A stretch of 31,829 nucleotides of DNA, taken from contig JBKDBK010000174.1 in assembly GCA_046315175.1 (NCBI GenBank), forward strand, positions 1 through 31,829. The letters run 5' to 3'. A program made the position numbers and the translations under genes. The notes under the pieces are model-generated. The model saw nothing but the letters and a program-made list of their open reading frames with translations, made no database searches and had not been told where the DNA came from. This document shows positions 1 to 7,516 of the stretch, piece by piece; position 1 is the first letter of the stretch; every line of letters starts with the position of its first letter. The stretch is from UBA8828 sp046315175. Lineage in GTDB: Bacteria; Verrucomicrobiota; Verrucomicrobiia; Opitutales; UBA953.

Positions 1-380
1 GCTATTTCCTCAACAACACCTCGGCCCGGCCCCAGCTCGCCTCCCGGCACAACCTCCTCCGGCTCCTCCTCCAGCTCCGCGCGTTCGCCGACGCCGGGCT
101 TATCCGCCTGACCGCCTCGGGCGTCGCCGACCGCGAGCTCACCGCCCTCGCGGCGCGGGTCGCCCCGCTTCACGGCGGCGCCGCCAAGTCCTCCTCCAAT
201 CCCTTCAGCCAGCATCCCTGGTACCTCGGCACCAAGGTCGCGCCCGCCGCGGCCCGCTTCACCCTCCGGGAGCTGGTCGACCTCCAGCTCGACCTCGCCG
301 AGGTCGCCGCCTCGGGGGACGAGGAGGCCGCCCTCCGCGCCGCCTGCGTCCGCGCCCTCGGCCGCCGGCCCCGCGGCTGA
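1..380 (+). CDS. holA: DNA polymerase III subunit delta (HolA), C-terminal part
   Basis: The frame beginning at base 3 is open from the window edge to a TGA at 378-380 and gives the last 125 residues of a protein. The segment around residues 70-105 contains NPFSQHPWYLGTKVAPAAAR followed by FTLRELVDLQLDLAEVAASG. This resembles the C-terminal collar region of HolA proteins, where a HPF/HPW..K...A..FS..EL pattern precedes a helix ending in A(D/E). HolA is the wrench subunit of the clamp loader, which opens the beta clamp for loading on DNA. The N-terminal ATPase-like domains lie outside the window, so the call rests on the C-terminal pattern alone. A gene for the partner subunit delta prime (holB) lies 4.5 kb downstream. 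Confidence 0.6.
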   Translation, partial: YFLNNTSARPQLASRHNLLRLLLQLRAFADAGLIRLTASGVADRELTALAARVAPLHGGAAKSSSNPFSQHPWYLGTKVAPAAARFTLRELVDLQLDLAEVAASGDEEAALRAACVRALGRRPRG

Positions 381-389
381 CCTTCCCCG

Positions 390-418
390 TTGCCCGCCGG
401 CCCCCTGCCTGGCAAACT
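390..418 (+). promoter_or_regulatory. Putative promoter of purB
   Basis: TTGCCC at 390-395 and CAAACT at 413-418 are separated by 17 bases, placing a start near 425 and the purB ATG at 433. The same shape (TTGNNN, 16-17 bases, CA-rich -10 ending in T) occurs before the FecR-domain gene and the tRNA. In DNA this GC-rich, a CAAACT hexamer stands out. This is prediction by eye only. Confidence 0.35.
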
Positions 419-432
419 CCCCCAAGCCCATC

Positions 433-1857
433 ATGGACATCGTCCCGAACATCCTCGCCGACCGCTACGCCTCGCCCGAGATGCGCGCCCTTTGGTCGCC
501 CCGCGGCCGGGTCGTGCTCGAGCGAGAGTTTTGGATCGCCGTCCTCCGCGCCCAGCGCGACCTGGGCGTGGCCGTCCCGGCCGGCGCCATCGAGGCCTAC
601 GAGCGCGTCCGCGACCAGGTGGACCTCGACGACATTCGCCGGCGCGAGGAGGTCACCCGGCACGACGTCAAGGCGCGCATCGACGCCTTCTGCGCCCTCG
701 CCGGCCACGAGCACATCCACAAGGGCCTGACCAGCCGCGACCTCACCGAGTCCGTCGAGCAGCTCCAGCTCCACCGCTCGCTTCGCCTGCTCCGCGCCAA
801 GTTCGTCGCCGCCGCCGCCCTCCTCGCCCGCCGAGCCGCGGAGGAGCGCGACACCCTCCTCGCCGCCCGCACCCACAACGTCGCCGCCCAGCCCACCACC
901 GTGGGCAAGCGCTGGGCCATGTTCGGCGAGGAGTGCCTGCGCGGCGTCGCCGCCCTCGACCAGGCCCTCGCCGGCTTCGCCGCCCGCGGCATCAAGGGCG
1001 CCGTCGGCACCCAGCTTGACGCGCTCACGCTCCTCGCCGGCGACCGCGCCAAGGTCGCCCAGCTCGAGGCCCGGCTCCTCGTCCACCTCGGCCTCCCGCG
1101 CGCCCTCGGCGCCGTCGGCCAGATTTACCCGCGCTCGATGGACCTCGAGGCCGTCTCCGCCCTCCTCCTCGCCGCCTCCGGACCCTCCTCGCTCGCCCGC
1201 ACGCTCCGCCTGATGGCCGGCCACGAGCTCGCCAGCGAGGGCTTCCTGCCCGGCCAGGTCGGCTCGTCCGCCATGCCGCACAAGATGAACGCCCGCACCT
1301 GCGAGCGCATCAACGGCCTGCACGTCGTCCTCCGCGGCCACCTCGCGATGGCCGCCTCCCTCGCCGGCGACCAGTGGAACGAGGGCGATGTCGCCTGCTC
1401 CGTCGTCCGGCGCGTCCTCCTGCCCGACGCCTGCCTCGCCGCGGACGGCCTCGCCGAGGCCTTCCTCACCGTGCTCGGCCAGATGGAGGTCAACCGCGGC
1501 GTCGTCGCCAAGGAGGCCGCCCACCACCTTCCCTTCCTCCTGACCACCACGCTCCTCATGGAGGCGGTCAAGGCCGGCGCCGGCCGCGAGTCCGCCCACG
1601 AGGCAATCAAGGAGCATGCGGTCGCGGTCGCGCGCGAGCTCCGGTCCGGCGCCCTCGCCCGCAACGACCTGCTCGACCGCCTCGCCGCCGACCCGCGCCT
1701 GCGTCTCACGCGAGCCGCGGTCGACGCCGTCCTCGCGCGGGCCCCCGAGCTCGCGGGCGCCGCCGGCTCCCAGGTCGACGCCTTCGTCGCCGAGGCCGCC
1801 GCCTGGTCGGCGCGCGTCCCCGAGTCCGCCTCGGTTCGCCCCGGGCGGATTCTCTGA
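433..1857 (+). CDS. purB: Adenylosuccinate lyase
   Basis: This 474-residue enzyme of the fumarase/aspartase superfamily cleaves SAICAR to AICAR and adenylosuccinate to AMP in purine synthesis, releasing fumarate. The superfamily signature GSSAMPHKMN lies at residues 277-286 and carries the catalytic serine loop. KGLTSRD (97-103) matches the substrate-binding TS(x)D segment. His148, in ARTHNVAAQPTTVGKR, fits the general acid. Stretches such as QPTTVGKR, G(I/V)KG..GTQ and GQ.Y.R..D resemble the animal ADSL branch more than the short B. subtilis type, and the length agrees. The ATG at 433 lies 8 bases past a predicted start point with almost no leader. The gene stands between the holA end and a phosphofructokinase gene, with no obvious pathway neighbour. 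Confidence 0.96.
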   Translation: MDIVPNILADRYASPEMRALWSPRGRVVLEREFWIAVLRAQRDLGVAVPAGAIEAYERVRDQVDLDDIRRREEVTRHDVKARIDAFCALAGHEHIHKGLTSRDLTESVEQLQLHRSLRLLRAKFVAAAALLARRAAEERDTLLAARTHNVAAQPTTVGKRWAMFGEECLRGVAALDQALAGFAARGIKGAVGTQLDALTLLAGDRAKVAQLEARLLVHLGLPRALGAVGQIYPRSMDLEAVSALLLAASGPSSLARTLRLMAGHELASEGFLPGQVGSSAMPHKMNARTCERINGLHVVLRGHLAMAASLAGDQWNEGDVACSVVRRVLLPDACLAADGLAEAFLTVLGQMEVNRGVVAKEAAHHLPFLLTTTLLMEAVKAGAGRESAHEAIKEHAVAVARELRSGALARNDLLDRLAADPRLRLTRAAVDAVLARAPELAGAAGSQVDAFVAEAAAWSARVPESASVRPGRIL

Positions 1858-1938
1858 GCCGCACCCCGGGGAGGGCAGGTTTGCCTTGCCAAGGGCGGGG
1901 CGGGGCAGCACAACCCCCCTTTCAACCGTTCCATTCCC

Positions 1939-3204
1939 ATGTCCCTGCAAGGCAACCTGCTCGTCGCGCAAAGCGGCGGCCCCACCCCGGTCATCAACGC
2001 CTCCCTCGCGGGCGTGCTCACGGAGGCCCTCAACCACGAGGACTCCATCCCTGAGATCTTCGGCGGACTCAACGGCATCCACGGCATCCTCAAGGAGGAT
2101 CTCGTCGACCTGGCCGCCGAGTCCCAGCTGACGGTCCGCGCCCTCCGCCACACCCCCGGCGCCGCCCTCGGCACCTGCCGCTACAAGGTTCGCCGGCCGG
2201 AGGACTTCGACCGCATCCTCCAGGTCTTCGAGGCCCACAACATCCGCTACTTCCACTACATCGGCGGCAACGACTCCCAGGACACCGCCTTCAAGATCGA
2301 CGCCCTCGCCAAGGAGCGCGGCTACGACCTCCGCGTCATCGGCGTGCCCAAGACGATCGACAACGACCTGCCGCTGACCGACCACTGCCCGGGCTACGGC
2401 TCCGTGGCGAAGTACCTCTCGGCCACCGTCCGCGAGATGGCGCTCGACAACGCCGCCATGGGCCAGAACGACTTCGTCTCCATCCTCGAGGTCATGGGCC
2501 GCAACGCCGGCTGGCTCGCCGCGTCGACCGTCCTCGCCCGCCGCAAGGACAAGTCGGCCGCCGACGCCCCCCATATCGTCCTCCTGCCCGAGGTCCCCTT
2601 CCAGACCGAGGCCTTCGTCGGCCGCGTTCTCGAGGTCCTCAAGTCCAACGCCCACTGCTTCGTCGTCGTCTCCGAGGGTGTGCAGGACGAGGCTGGCAAC
2701 TACCTCGGCGCCGACACCTCGTCCGCCGACGCCTTCGGGCACGCCGTCCTCGGCGGCGCCGGCGAGTACCTGCGCACCCTCGTCGAGAGCCGCATCGAGG
2801 GCGTCAAGGCGCGCTCCGCCAAGCTCGGCATCGCCCAGCGCGCCGCCTCCCACCTCGCCTCCCTCACCGATGTCGACGAGGCCTTCCTCTGCGGCCAGGC
2901 CGCCGTCCAGGCCGCCGTCTCCGGCGAGTCGGGCAAGATGGTCGTCCTCGCCCGCATCGAGGGCAAGGACCACTACTCCGTCAAGACCGCCCTCGCCCCC
3001 CTCGGCGAGGTCGCCAACGGCGTGAAGGCCTTCCCCGCCAATTGGATCGGCTCCGACCGGATGTCCATCGAGCTTCCCTTCATCAAGTACGCCTCGCCGC
3101 TCATTCAGGGCGAAATCGCCCTGCCGTTTGAGAACGGCCTGCCCCGCTACGCCCAGTTGGCCGGCGTTCGGGTCAAGAAGACCCTCGAGCCCTTCAAGTC
3201 CTAA
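1939..3204 (+). CDS. Pyrophosphate-type phosphofructokinase
   Basis: The 421-residue protein belongs to the phosphofructokinase family and interconverts fructose 6-phosphate and fructose 1,6-bisphosphate. The N terminus has the phosphoryl-donor loop AQSGGPTPVINAS. Residues 109-113 are GGNDS where ATP enzymes have GGDGS, and 137-143 are PKTIDND where ATP enzymes have PGTIDND. The Asp and Lys at these two positions are the accepted marks of pyrophosphate use, so PPi rather than ATP is the likely donor and the reaction is probably reversible. MGR (186-188) contacts the sugar phosphate. The gene has its own 81-base upstream gap, in which TTGCCA (1886-1891) and CACAAC (1909-1914) are a weak promoter candidate, and it ends in a strong terminator. 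Confidence 0.93.
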   Translation: MSLQGNLLVAQSGGPTPVINASLAGVLTEALNHEDSIPEIFGGLNGIHGILKEDLVDLAAESQLTVRALRHTPGAALGTCRYKVRRPEDFDRILQVFEAHNIRYFHYIGGNDSQDTAFKIDALAKERGYDLRVIGVPKTIDNDLPLTDHCPGYGSVAKYLSATVREMALDNAAMGQNDFVSILEVMGRNAGWLAASTVLARRKDKSAADAPHIVLLPEVPFQTEAFVGRVLEVLKSNAHCFVVVSEGVQDEAGNYLGADTSSADAFGHAVLGGAGEYLRTLVESRIEGVKARSAKLGIAQRAASHLASLTDVDEAFLCGQAAVQAAVSGESGKMVVLARIEGKDHYSVKTALAPLGEVANGVKAFPANWIGSDRMSIELPFIKYASPLIQGEIALPFENGLPRYAQLAGVRVKKTLEPFKS

Positions 3205-3224
3205 AAGGCTACTCGCTTGCTCCC

Positions 3225-3259
3225 AACGCCCGGAAACCAAGGTTTCCGGGCGTTTTTTT
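3225..3259 (+). terminator. Intrinsic terminator after the phosphofructokinase gene
   Basis: A perfect 14-base inverted repeat (3225-3238 with 3241-3254) has GC-rich lower and A/T-rich upper parts and runs directly into seven T residues (3253-3259). It begins 20 bases past the TAA. The near-zero central gap means the top two or three pairs open to form the loop. Confidence 0.92.
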
Positions 3260-3273
3260 CCGCCCACTTTTCA

Positions 3274-3301
3274 TTGCGCTCCCGTCTTTGGGCGCCATAC
3301 T
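3274..3301 (+). promoter_or_regulatory. Putative promoter of the FecR-domain gene
   Basis: TTGCGC at 3274-3279 and CATACT at 3296-3301 are 16 bases apart, directly after the terminator and 21 bases before the ATG at 3323. The predicted transcript start near 3308 leaves a leader of about 15 bases. The terminator/promoter succession marks a clean operon boundary. Confidence 0.45.
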
Positions 3302-3322
3302 TCTCCTCGCCCCTCGACCGCC

Positions 3323-4243
3323 ATGCGTTCCCTTATTGGAATCAGTTTCCTCGGACTTTCCCTCCTCGCCTCCGCCTCGCTCGGCGCCGCCCTGCAGAAA
3401 GGCGTGGTCGAGGCCGGCAAGGTGCGCGGTCAGGTCACCCTCAAGGACGCCTCGGGCCGCTCCGCCAACCTGACCACCGGCGCCACGTTCCGCGAGGGGC
3501 ACTTCGTCGAGACCGGCGCCAATTCCAGCGCTGAGCTGATTCTTTCCAACGGCGCCACCCTCGTTGTCTCGGCCGAGACCTTGGTGGAGCTCAAGGTGTT
3601 CTCCCAGGTGGCCTCCAAGCTCATTGTTCCCGGCAAGTACCGCGAGCTGTCCGAGGAGCCCTCGCCCTCCGTTGTGCAGTTCGACCTTCACCGCGGCAAG
3701 ATCACCGGCGAGGCCCGCAAGCTCAGCCCCTCGACCCAGTTCACCGTCAAGACGCCCGTTGGCCTGACCCGTATCCGCGGCACCGTCTGGACCGACGAGT
3801 ACATCTACGACATCAACAACCAACTCGGCACCCAGACCACCAACTGCATCAAGGGCGCCATCGAGGTCAACGACCTCGAGGGCAACCTGCCCGTCCCCGC
3901 CGTCGGCGGCGAGCAGGTCGTCATCGTCGCCCCCTCGCAGGCCCCCCGCAACTACCTGGGCAACGGCCAGTGGGACGACAATCCGCCCAACCTCAGCGGC
4001 ACCCGATCTCAGGTTCGCACCGGTCCCTCCCCCGATGGCCTCGCGAAGGACGCCTTCAAGGAGCTCGCCGACGACAGCAGCCTGCCCCCTGGTCTCACCG
4101 ACGAGAAGACCTATCCTCCGGGACCCCGCCAGCCCATCGATCCCAACCTTCGGCCCAATCCGGACGATCCCAAGCCCAGGGACATCTTTGACCGCATCAT
4201 CGAGAAGGAGACCCAGGAGAACGTCTCGCCGAGCGGCGGCTAA
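3323..4243 (+). CDS. Secreted FecR-domain protein
   Basis: The protein has 306 residues. The first 23 form a signal peptide (MRS, then a Leu/Ile-rich core, then ASASLGA) with no lipobox, so it is probably periplasmic. Residues about 30-180 match the FecR domain: VRGQVTLKD, then FREGHFVETGANSSAELILSNG, later FTVKTPVGLTRIRGTVW. In classical systems FecR relays a signal from an outer-membrane receptor to a sigma factor through an N-terminal cytoplasmic part. Here that part is missing, so this is the exported, stand-alone form often found in Verrucomicrobiota and Planctomycetota, whose role is not established. The tail (about 215-306) is Pro/Asp-rich and low in complexity. I chose the ATG at 3323 because upstream sequence in this frame crosses the promoter and terminator. 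Confidence 0.85.
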   Translation: MRSLIGISFLGLSLLASASLGAALQKGVVEAGKVRGQVTLKDASGRSANLTTGATFREGHFVETGANSSAELILSNGATLVVSAETLVELKVFSQVASKLIVPGKYRELSEEPSPSVVQFDLHRGKITGEARKLSPSTQFTVKTPVGLTRIRGTVWTDEYIYDINNQLGTQTTNCIKGAIEVNDLEGNLPVPAVGGEQVVIVAPSQAPRNYLGNGQWDDNPPNLSGTRSQVRTGPSPDGLAKDAFKELADDSSLPPGLTDEKTYPPGPRQPIDPNLRPNPDDPKPRDIFDRIIEKETQENVSPSGG

Positions 4244-4294
4244 GTCCGCCGCTTGGGGCTTGCCCCCGTTCCCCGGCTGTCCGCTGATGAATTC

Positions 4295-4948
4295 GTGGCC
4301 GCCTTCTCCCGCATCCGTGGCGCGCTCCTAACCTTCGAGGGAGGGGAGGGCGCAGGCAAATCGACCCTCATCGCTCGCCTTGCCGAGCGCCTGGTGGCCG
4401 AGGCCGGCCTTGCGCCGGCCGACATCATCCGCGTCCGCGAGCCCGGCGGCACCGCCTTGGGCGAGGGCATCCGCGAGATCCTGAAGCGCCCCGAGGCCGC
4501 CATCTGCCCCCAGGCCGAGGCCCTCCTCTTCACGGCCTGCCGCGCCGAGCTAGTCGAGCAGGTGATCCGTCCCGCCCTCGCCGCGGGCAAGGCCGTGCTC
4601 TGCGACCGTTACGCCGACTCCACCGTGGCCTACCAGCAGGGCGGCCGCAGCCTGCCCGCCGACCTTGTCGCCTCGGCCAACCGCCTCGCCTGCGGCGACA
4701 CCGCCCCGGCCCTCACCGTGCTGCTCGACCTCGACCCTGCCCTTGGGCTGGCGCGGGCCTCCCGCCGCGACTCCGGCAAGCCCGACCGGCTCGAGTCGCT
4801 CGACCTCGGCTTCCACCGCCGCGTGCGCGCGACCTACCTCGCCCTCGCGGCCGCCCATCCGGCGCGCTTCCTAACCCTCGACGCCGCGCAACCCCCCGAG
4901 GCCGTGGCGGAGTCACTCTGGCATGAGGTCTCCCGCCGCTTCCGCTGA
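4295..4948 (+). CDS. tmk: Thymidylate kinase
   Basis: The enzyme phosphorylates dTMP to dTDP. Shortly after the start comes the P-loop FEGGEGAGKST, then REPGGT, then the CDRYADSTVAYQQGGR segment (DRY motif, dTMP binding) and a LID region containing RRDSGKPDRLE. Two starts are possible. The GTG at 4295 gives 217 residues, the usual family length with about a dozen residues before the P-loop. A TTG at 4253 would add 14 residues. Neither has a Shine-Dalgarno sequence, and I prefer the GTG. The gene follows the FecR-domain gene closely and its 3' end overlaps holB by 26 bases. The tmk-holB pairing is common in bacteria. Confidence 0.93.
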   Translation: MAAFSRIRGALLTFEGGEGAGKSTLIARLAERLVAEAGLAPADIIRVREPGGTALGEGIREILKRPEAAICPQAEALLFTACRAELVEQVIRPALAAGKAVLCDRYADSTVAYQQGGRSLPADLVASANRLACGDTAPALTVLLDLDPALGLARASRRDSGKPDRLESLDLGFHRRVRATYLALAAAHPARFLTLDAAQPPEAVAESLWHEVSRRFR

Positions 4949-5852
4949 GCGCGCCCGGCGGAGCGCCGACGCCTTGCTGGCCGCCGCCCGCGCCCGCCGC
5001 CTGCCCCACGCCGTCATCCTCCATGGCGACAGCCTCGCCGAGCTCGGCCGCGTCTCCCGCGACCTCGCCGAGGCCCATCTCGGCGCCCCCGTCGCCCAAG
5101 GCCATCTCGACCTGCTCGAGCTGCGCCCCGCCGGCAAGTCCCGCGGCATCCTGGTCGAGGCGACCCGCGAGGCCGTGCGCTTCGCCAACCTCAGCTCCCA
5201 CAGCGGCCGGAAGGTCATCCTGATTCACGAGGCCGACTGCCTTCGGCCCGACTCCGCCAACACCTTCCTCAAGACGCTCGAGGAACCTCCGCCGGGCGTG
5301 CTGCTCATCCTGGTCACCCTCCACCCCTATCGCCTGCTACCCACGCTTGTCAGCCGCTCGGCGCGATTCGCCCTTGGCGGCGAGTCCGAGCGGCTCGGCG
5401 ATTCCGCCTGGCGCGACTGGCTCGACGCCTTCTCCGGGCTGCTTGCGCGCGCCGGCGAGCGCGGCAAGCCCGCCGCGGCCCCCCTCCTTCTCGCCGAGGC
5501 CTACGGGCTGCTCAGCCGCTTTGAGCAGTGCCACGCCTCCCTCGTCAACAAGGCTGAGGAAGCCGAGCCTTTCGCCGACAACCTGCCCGCCGACGCCACC
5601 GCCGAGCGCGCCGAGCTCCGCGAGGCGCATGAGGCCCGCCTGGTCCGCTCCGTCCGCACCGGCATGCTGGCCGAGATGGCCGAGACCGTCCGGACCTTCG
5701 CCCGAGCGAATCCCTCCCTCGCTCTCGCGGCCGCCGGCGCGCTCGAGGCCCTGGAGGAGGCGGAGCACCGGGCGCACCGCCTCAACCTCCAGGCGCAGCT
5801 CGCCGTCGAGGTCGCCCTTCTCCGGCTGCTCCGTCGCCTCGCGCGCCCGTGA
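4923..5852 (+). CDS. holB: DNA polymerase III subunit delta prime
   Basis: The protein has 309 residues. The N-terminal AAA-like domain begins RARRLPHAVILHGDS. The normal P-loop GKT is absent (HGDSLAELGR), as expected for delta prime, which is a stator without ATPase activity. KVILIHEADCLRPDSANTFLKTLEEPP is the Walker B-like/sensor region seen in all clamp-loader subunits. The SRC arginine-finger motif appears as SRS (LVSRSARF). No cysteine cluster for a zinc module is visible. The C-terminal half is helical, consistent with the collar domain. The start overlaps the end of tmk, and the ATG at 4923 is the first one that leaves the fold intact. With the holA fragment at the left edge, two clamp-loader subunits are encoded within 6 kb. 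Confidence 0.88.
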   Translation: MRSPAASAERARRSADALLAAARARRLPHAVILHGDSLAELGRVSRDLAEAHLGAPVAQGHLDLLELRPAGKSRGILVEATREAVRFANLSSHSGRKVILIHEADCLRPDSANTFLKTLEEPPPGVLLILVTLHPYRLLPTLVSRSARFALGGESERLGDSAWRDWLDAFSGLLARAGERGKPAAAPLLLAEAYGLLSRFEQCHASLVNKAEEAEPFADNLPADATAERAELREAHEARLVRSVRTGMLAEMAETVRTFARANPSLALAAAGALEALEEAEHRAHRLNLQAQLAVEVALLRLLRRLARP

Positions 5853-5861
5853 GCCCCCCGC

Positions 5862-5888
5862 GAAACCCCTCCCCGTCCGCGGGGTTTC
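5862..5888 (+). other. Hairpin just before the sigma factor start
   Basis: GAAACCCC (5862-5869) pairs perfectly with GGGGTTTC (5881-5888) across an 11-base loop. The structure fills the 43-base gap between holB and the sigma factor gene and ends 7 bases before its ATG. No T run follows, so it is not a classical terminator. It may be a translation-attenuating or mRNA-stabilising element. Confidence 0.5.
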
Positions 5889-5895
5889 ACCCCTG

Positions 5896-6465
5896 ATGCC
5901 CGAAGCGGACATCGATCCCGACGAGGACGACCGTCGCCTGATGGCCCTTGTCGCCGCGGGCGACGACGACGCCCTCCGCCTGCTCGTCCATCGCCATCAC
6001 CCCCGCCTTGTCGGCTACCTCGCCTCTCAGTCCGGCAGCCAGGCCACCGCCGAGGAGCTCGCCCTCGAGGTGTTTGTCCGCCTCCACCGCGCCGCCGCTC
6101 GCTGGCGCCCGGAGGCCAAGCTCAGCACTTACCTGTTCCACATCGCCCACAACCTCCTCCTCAACGAGAAGCGGCGACGCGCCCGCAAGCCCGCCTCCGC
6201 CCTCGAGGGTGCCCCGGAGCCGGCCGACGCCGCCCCGCGGTCCGAGCGGGCCGTTGCCGAGATTCAGGAGGCTTTCCGCCACGCCGTCACCCAGCTGCCG
6301 GAGGAGCAGCGCACCGCCATCCTCCTCCTTGTTCAACAGGACCTGTCCTACGAGGCCATCGCCGAGGTCATGGGCGTGGGCGTCCCCGCCATCAAGACCT
6401 GGATTCACCGGGCGCGGCTGCGCCTCCGCGAGCTTCTCGGACCCGATTTTCGTCCCGGGGCCTGA
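5896..6465 (+). CDS. RNA polymerase sigma factor, ECF-like
   Basis: The protein has 189 residues and the two-domain layout of sigma-70 family group 4 factors. Region 2 (about 20-95) includes LLVHRHHPRLVGYLASQSGS, ATAEELALEVFVRLHRAAARW and the promoter-melting helix LSTYLFHIAHNLLLNEKRRRAR. Region 4 (about 130-182) includes LPEEQRTAILLLVQQDLSYEAIAEVMG, followed by the recognition helix VPAIKTWIHRARLRLRELL. The initial 18 residues are acidic. The frame is open further upstream, but those codons belong to the holB region in another frame, so the ATG at 5896 is used. A small membrane-anchored protein follows 37 bases later, the usual place for an anti-sigma factor. The regulon is unknown. Confidence 0.9.
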   Translation: MPEADIDPDEDDRRLMALVAAGDDDALRLLVHRHHPRLVGYLASQSGSQATAEELALEVFVRLHRAAARWRPEAKLSTYLFHIAHNLLLNEKRRRARKPASALEGAPEPADAAPRSERAVAEIQEAFRHAVTQLPEEQRTAILLLVQQDLSYEAIAEVMGVGVPAIKTWIHRARLRLRELLGPDFRPGA

Positions 6466-6502
6466 AACTTGACCCCCGCCCCGGTGTTTCTTCCTTGAGA
6501 CC

Positions 6503-6817
6503 ATGAGCGAGCACGACCTCGACCCCCGTTTTGTCGCCGCCCTCCGTGCCCGGCGCGCGATACCCGTGGAGGGTTTCGCCGAGCGCGCCGTCCTCGCCGC
6601 GCGCCGTGACCGCCGTCGTCGCAACGTCATCCGCTGGGCCGGCCTCGCCGCGCCCCTGGCGGCTTGCCTCGCCCTTGTCCTCGCCCCCGCCGCCGGTCAG
6701 CCGGCCGGCGAGGCCGAGCTGGAGCATCTGGCCGCCCTGGTCGGCGAGCTTGAGGTCGGGGTCCCCCACCTCGACGACAGCGAGGGTCTTGCCCGCCTCG
6801 CCGCCTGGGGCAGCTGA
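6503..6817 (+). CDS. Small single-pass membrane protein, possible anti-sigma factor
   Basis: The protein has 104 residues. The N-terminal 40 are charged and Arg-rich (FAERAVLAARRDRRRR), one membrane span covers about 43-62 (IRWAGLAAPLAACLALVLAP), and a short outside tail of about 40 residues is acidic (EAELEHLAALVGELEVG). Position directly after an ECF-like sigma factor and the in-out topology suggest an anti-sigma factor. There is no zinc-binding HxxxCxxC motif, and the cytoplasmic part is shorter than in known ZAS proteins. I do not recognise a family, so the role rests on context only. The gene converges with the - strand gene ending at 6821. Confidence 0.65.
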   Translation: MSEHDLDPRFVAALRARRAIPVEGFAERAVLAARRDRRRRNVIRWAGLAAPLAACLALVLAPAAGQPAGEAELEHLAALVGELEVGVPHLDDSEGLARLAAWGS

Positions 6818-6820
6818 TTC

Positions 6821-7516
6821 TCAGCGCTTCTCCGCCGCGAGCGCGGGCGCGATGTCCGGCACGAGGATGTCCCGTCGGCCGCTGGCGTCCCGCACGAAAT
6901 AGGGGTCCTTCTTCCGCACCAGGTCGAAGGGCTCGTCCGGCAGGTTGTCCTCGTCGAACTCCATCTCGTCCACGGCGTCAAGGTCGTCCAGCACCAGGCT
7001 TGCCCGCCGCGGCTCGCCCTCGACGAGCTCCGCGGGCTTGGCCAGCCCGCCGGCCTTCGGCAGGAAGGCGATCAGGCAGGTGCGGAAGTCGTCCGCCAGC
7101 AGGCGCTGGAACTCGCTCAGCCAGGCATTGGGCGTCTCCCACCGGCGCACGAGAACGGCCGCGTCCGCGAAATGAAGGCAGGATCGGAACCATGGCTCCA
7201 GCTCGGGATGCCGGTGGAGCAGGGGCAGGTCGATGACCGCGACGATGCGCCGGATGGACCAGCCCGCCTGCGGGGCGGCCGCGAGCAGCGCCTCCATCTG
7301 GTCGACCTGCGAGCGGCGGCCGTCGCTGATCAGCAGGGCGGGCTCGCTCCCGGCCCTGGGCAGCCGCGCGACCTCGCCCTCCATCGTCCATCCTCCCTCG
7401 CCGTGCGGAATCAGGCCGACGCGCCGGCCCTCCGGCCAGGCGTAGCGCGCCAGCTCCTCGGCCACCTCGCGTCGGCCAGAGCCGGCGGCGCCCAGGACCA
7501 GGCACAGCTCGCTCAT
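6821..7516 (-). CDS. Degenerate P-loop protein, perhaps G3E/CobW-related
   Basis: The protein has 231 residues. It starts with a beta strand and a P-loop-like turn, LVLGAAGSGRRE (residues 6-17), in which the essential GK(S/T) is replaced by G14-R15-R16. Further on, RRIVAVIDLPLL and FADAAVLVRRWE fall where G3E GTPases have the VDA and AD..(L/I)NK.D segments, and the NKxD specificity motif is absent. The C-terminal third is acidic and then strongly patterned: DDLDAVDEMEFDEDNLPDEP, FDLVRKKDPYFVRDASGRRD. It looks like a nucleotide-binding fold that has lost catalysis. Its ATG overlaps the aroC stop by four bases, so the two are co-transcribed. No function is assigned. Confidence 0.8.
   Translation of the reverse strand: MSELCLVLGAAGSGRREVAEELARYAWPEGRRVGLIPHGEGGWTMEGEVARLPRAGSEPALLISDGRRSQVDQMEALLAAAPQAGWSIRRIVAVIDLPLLHRHPELEPWFRSCLHFADAAVLVRRWETPNAWLSEFQRLLADDFRTCLIAFLPKAGGLAKPAELVEGEPRRASLVLDDLDAVDEMEFDEDNLPDEPFDLVRKKDPYFVRDASGRRDILVPDIAPALAAEKR

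Noticed and set aside
259..3267. Very long - strand open frame (about 1000 codons) opposite purB and the phosphofructokinase gene
   Set aside because: It mirrors two well-conserved + strand genes. In DNA this GC-rich, antisense frames lack stop codons by composition. The translation is Gly/Ala/Glu/Val filler with no motif.
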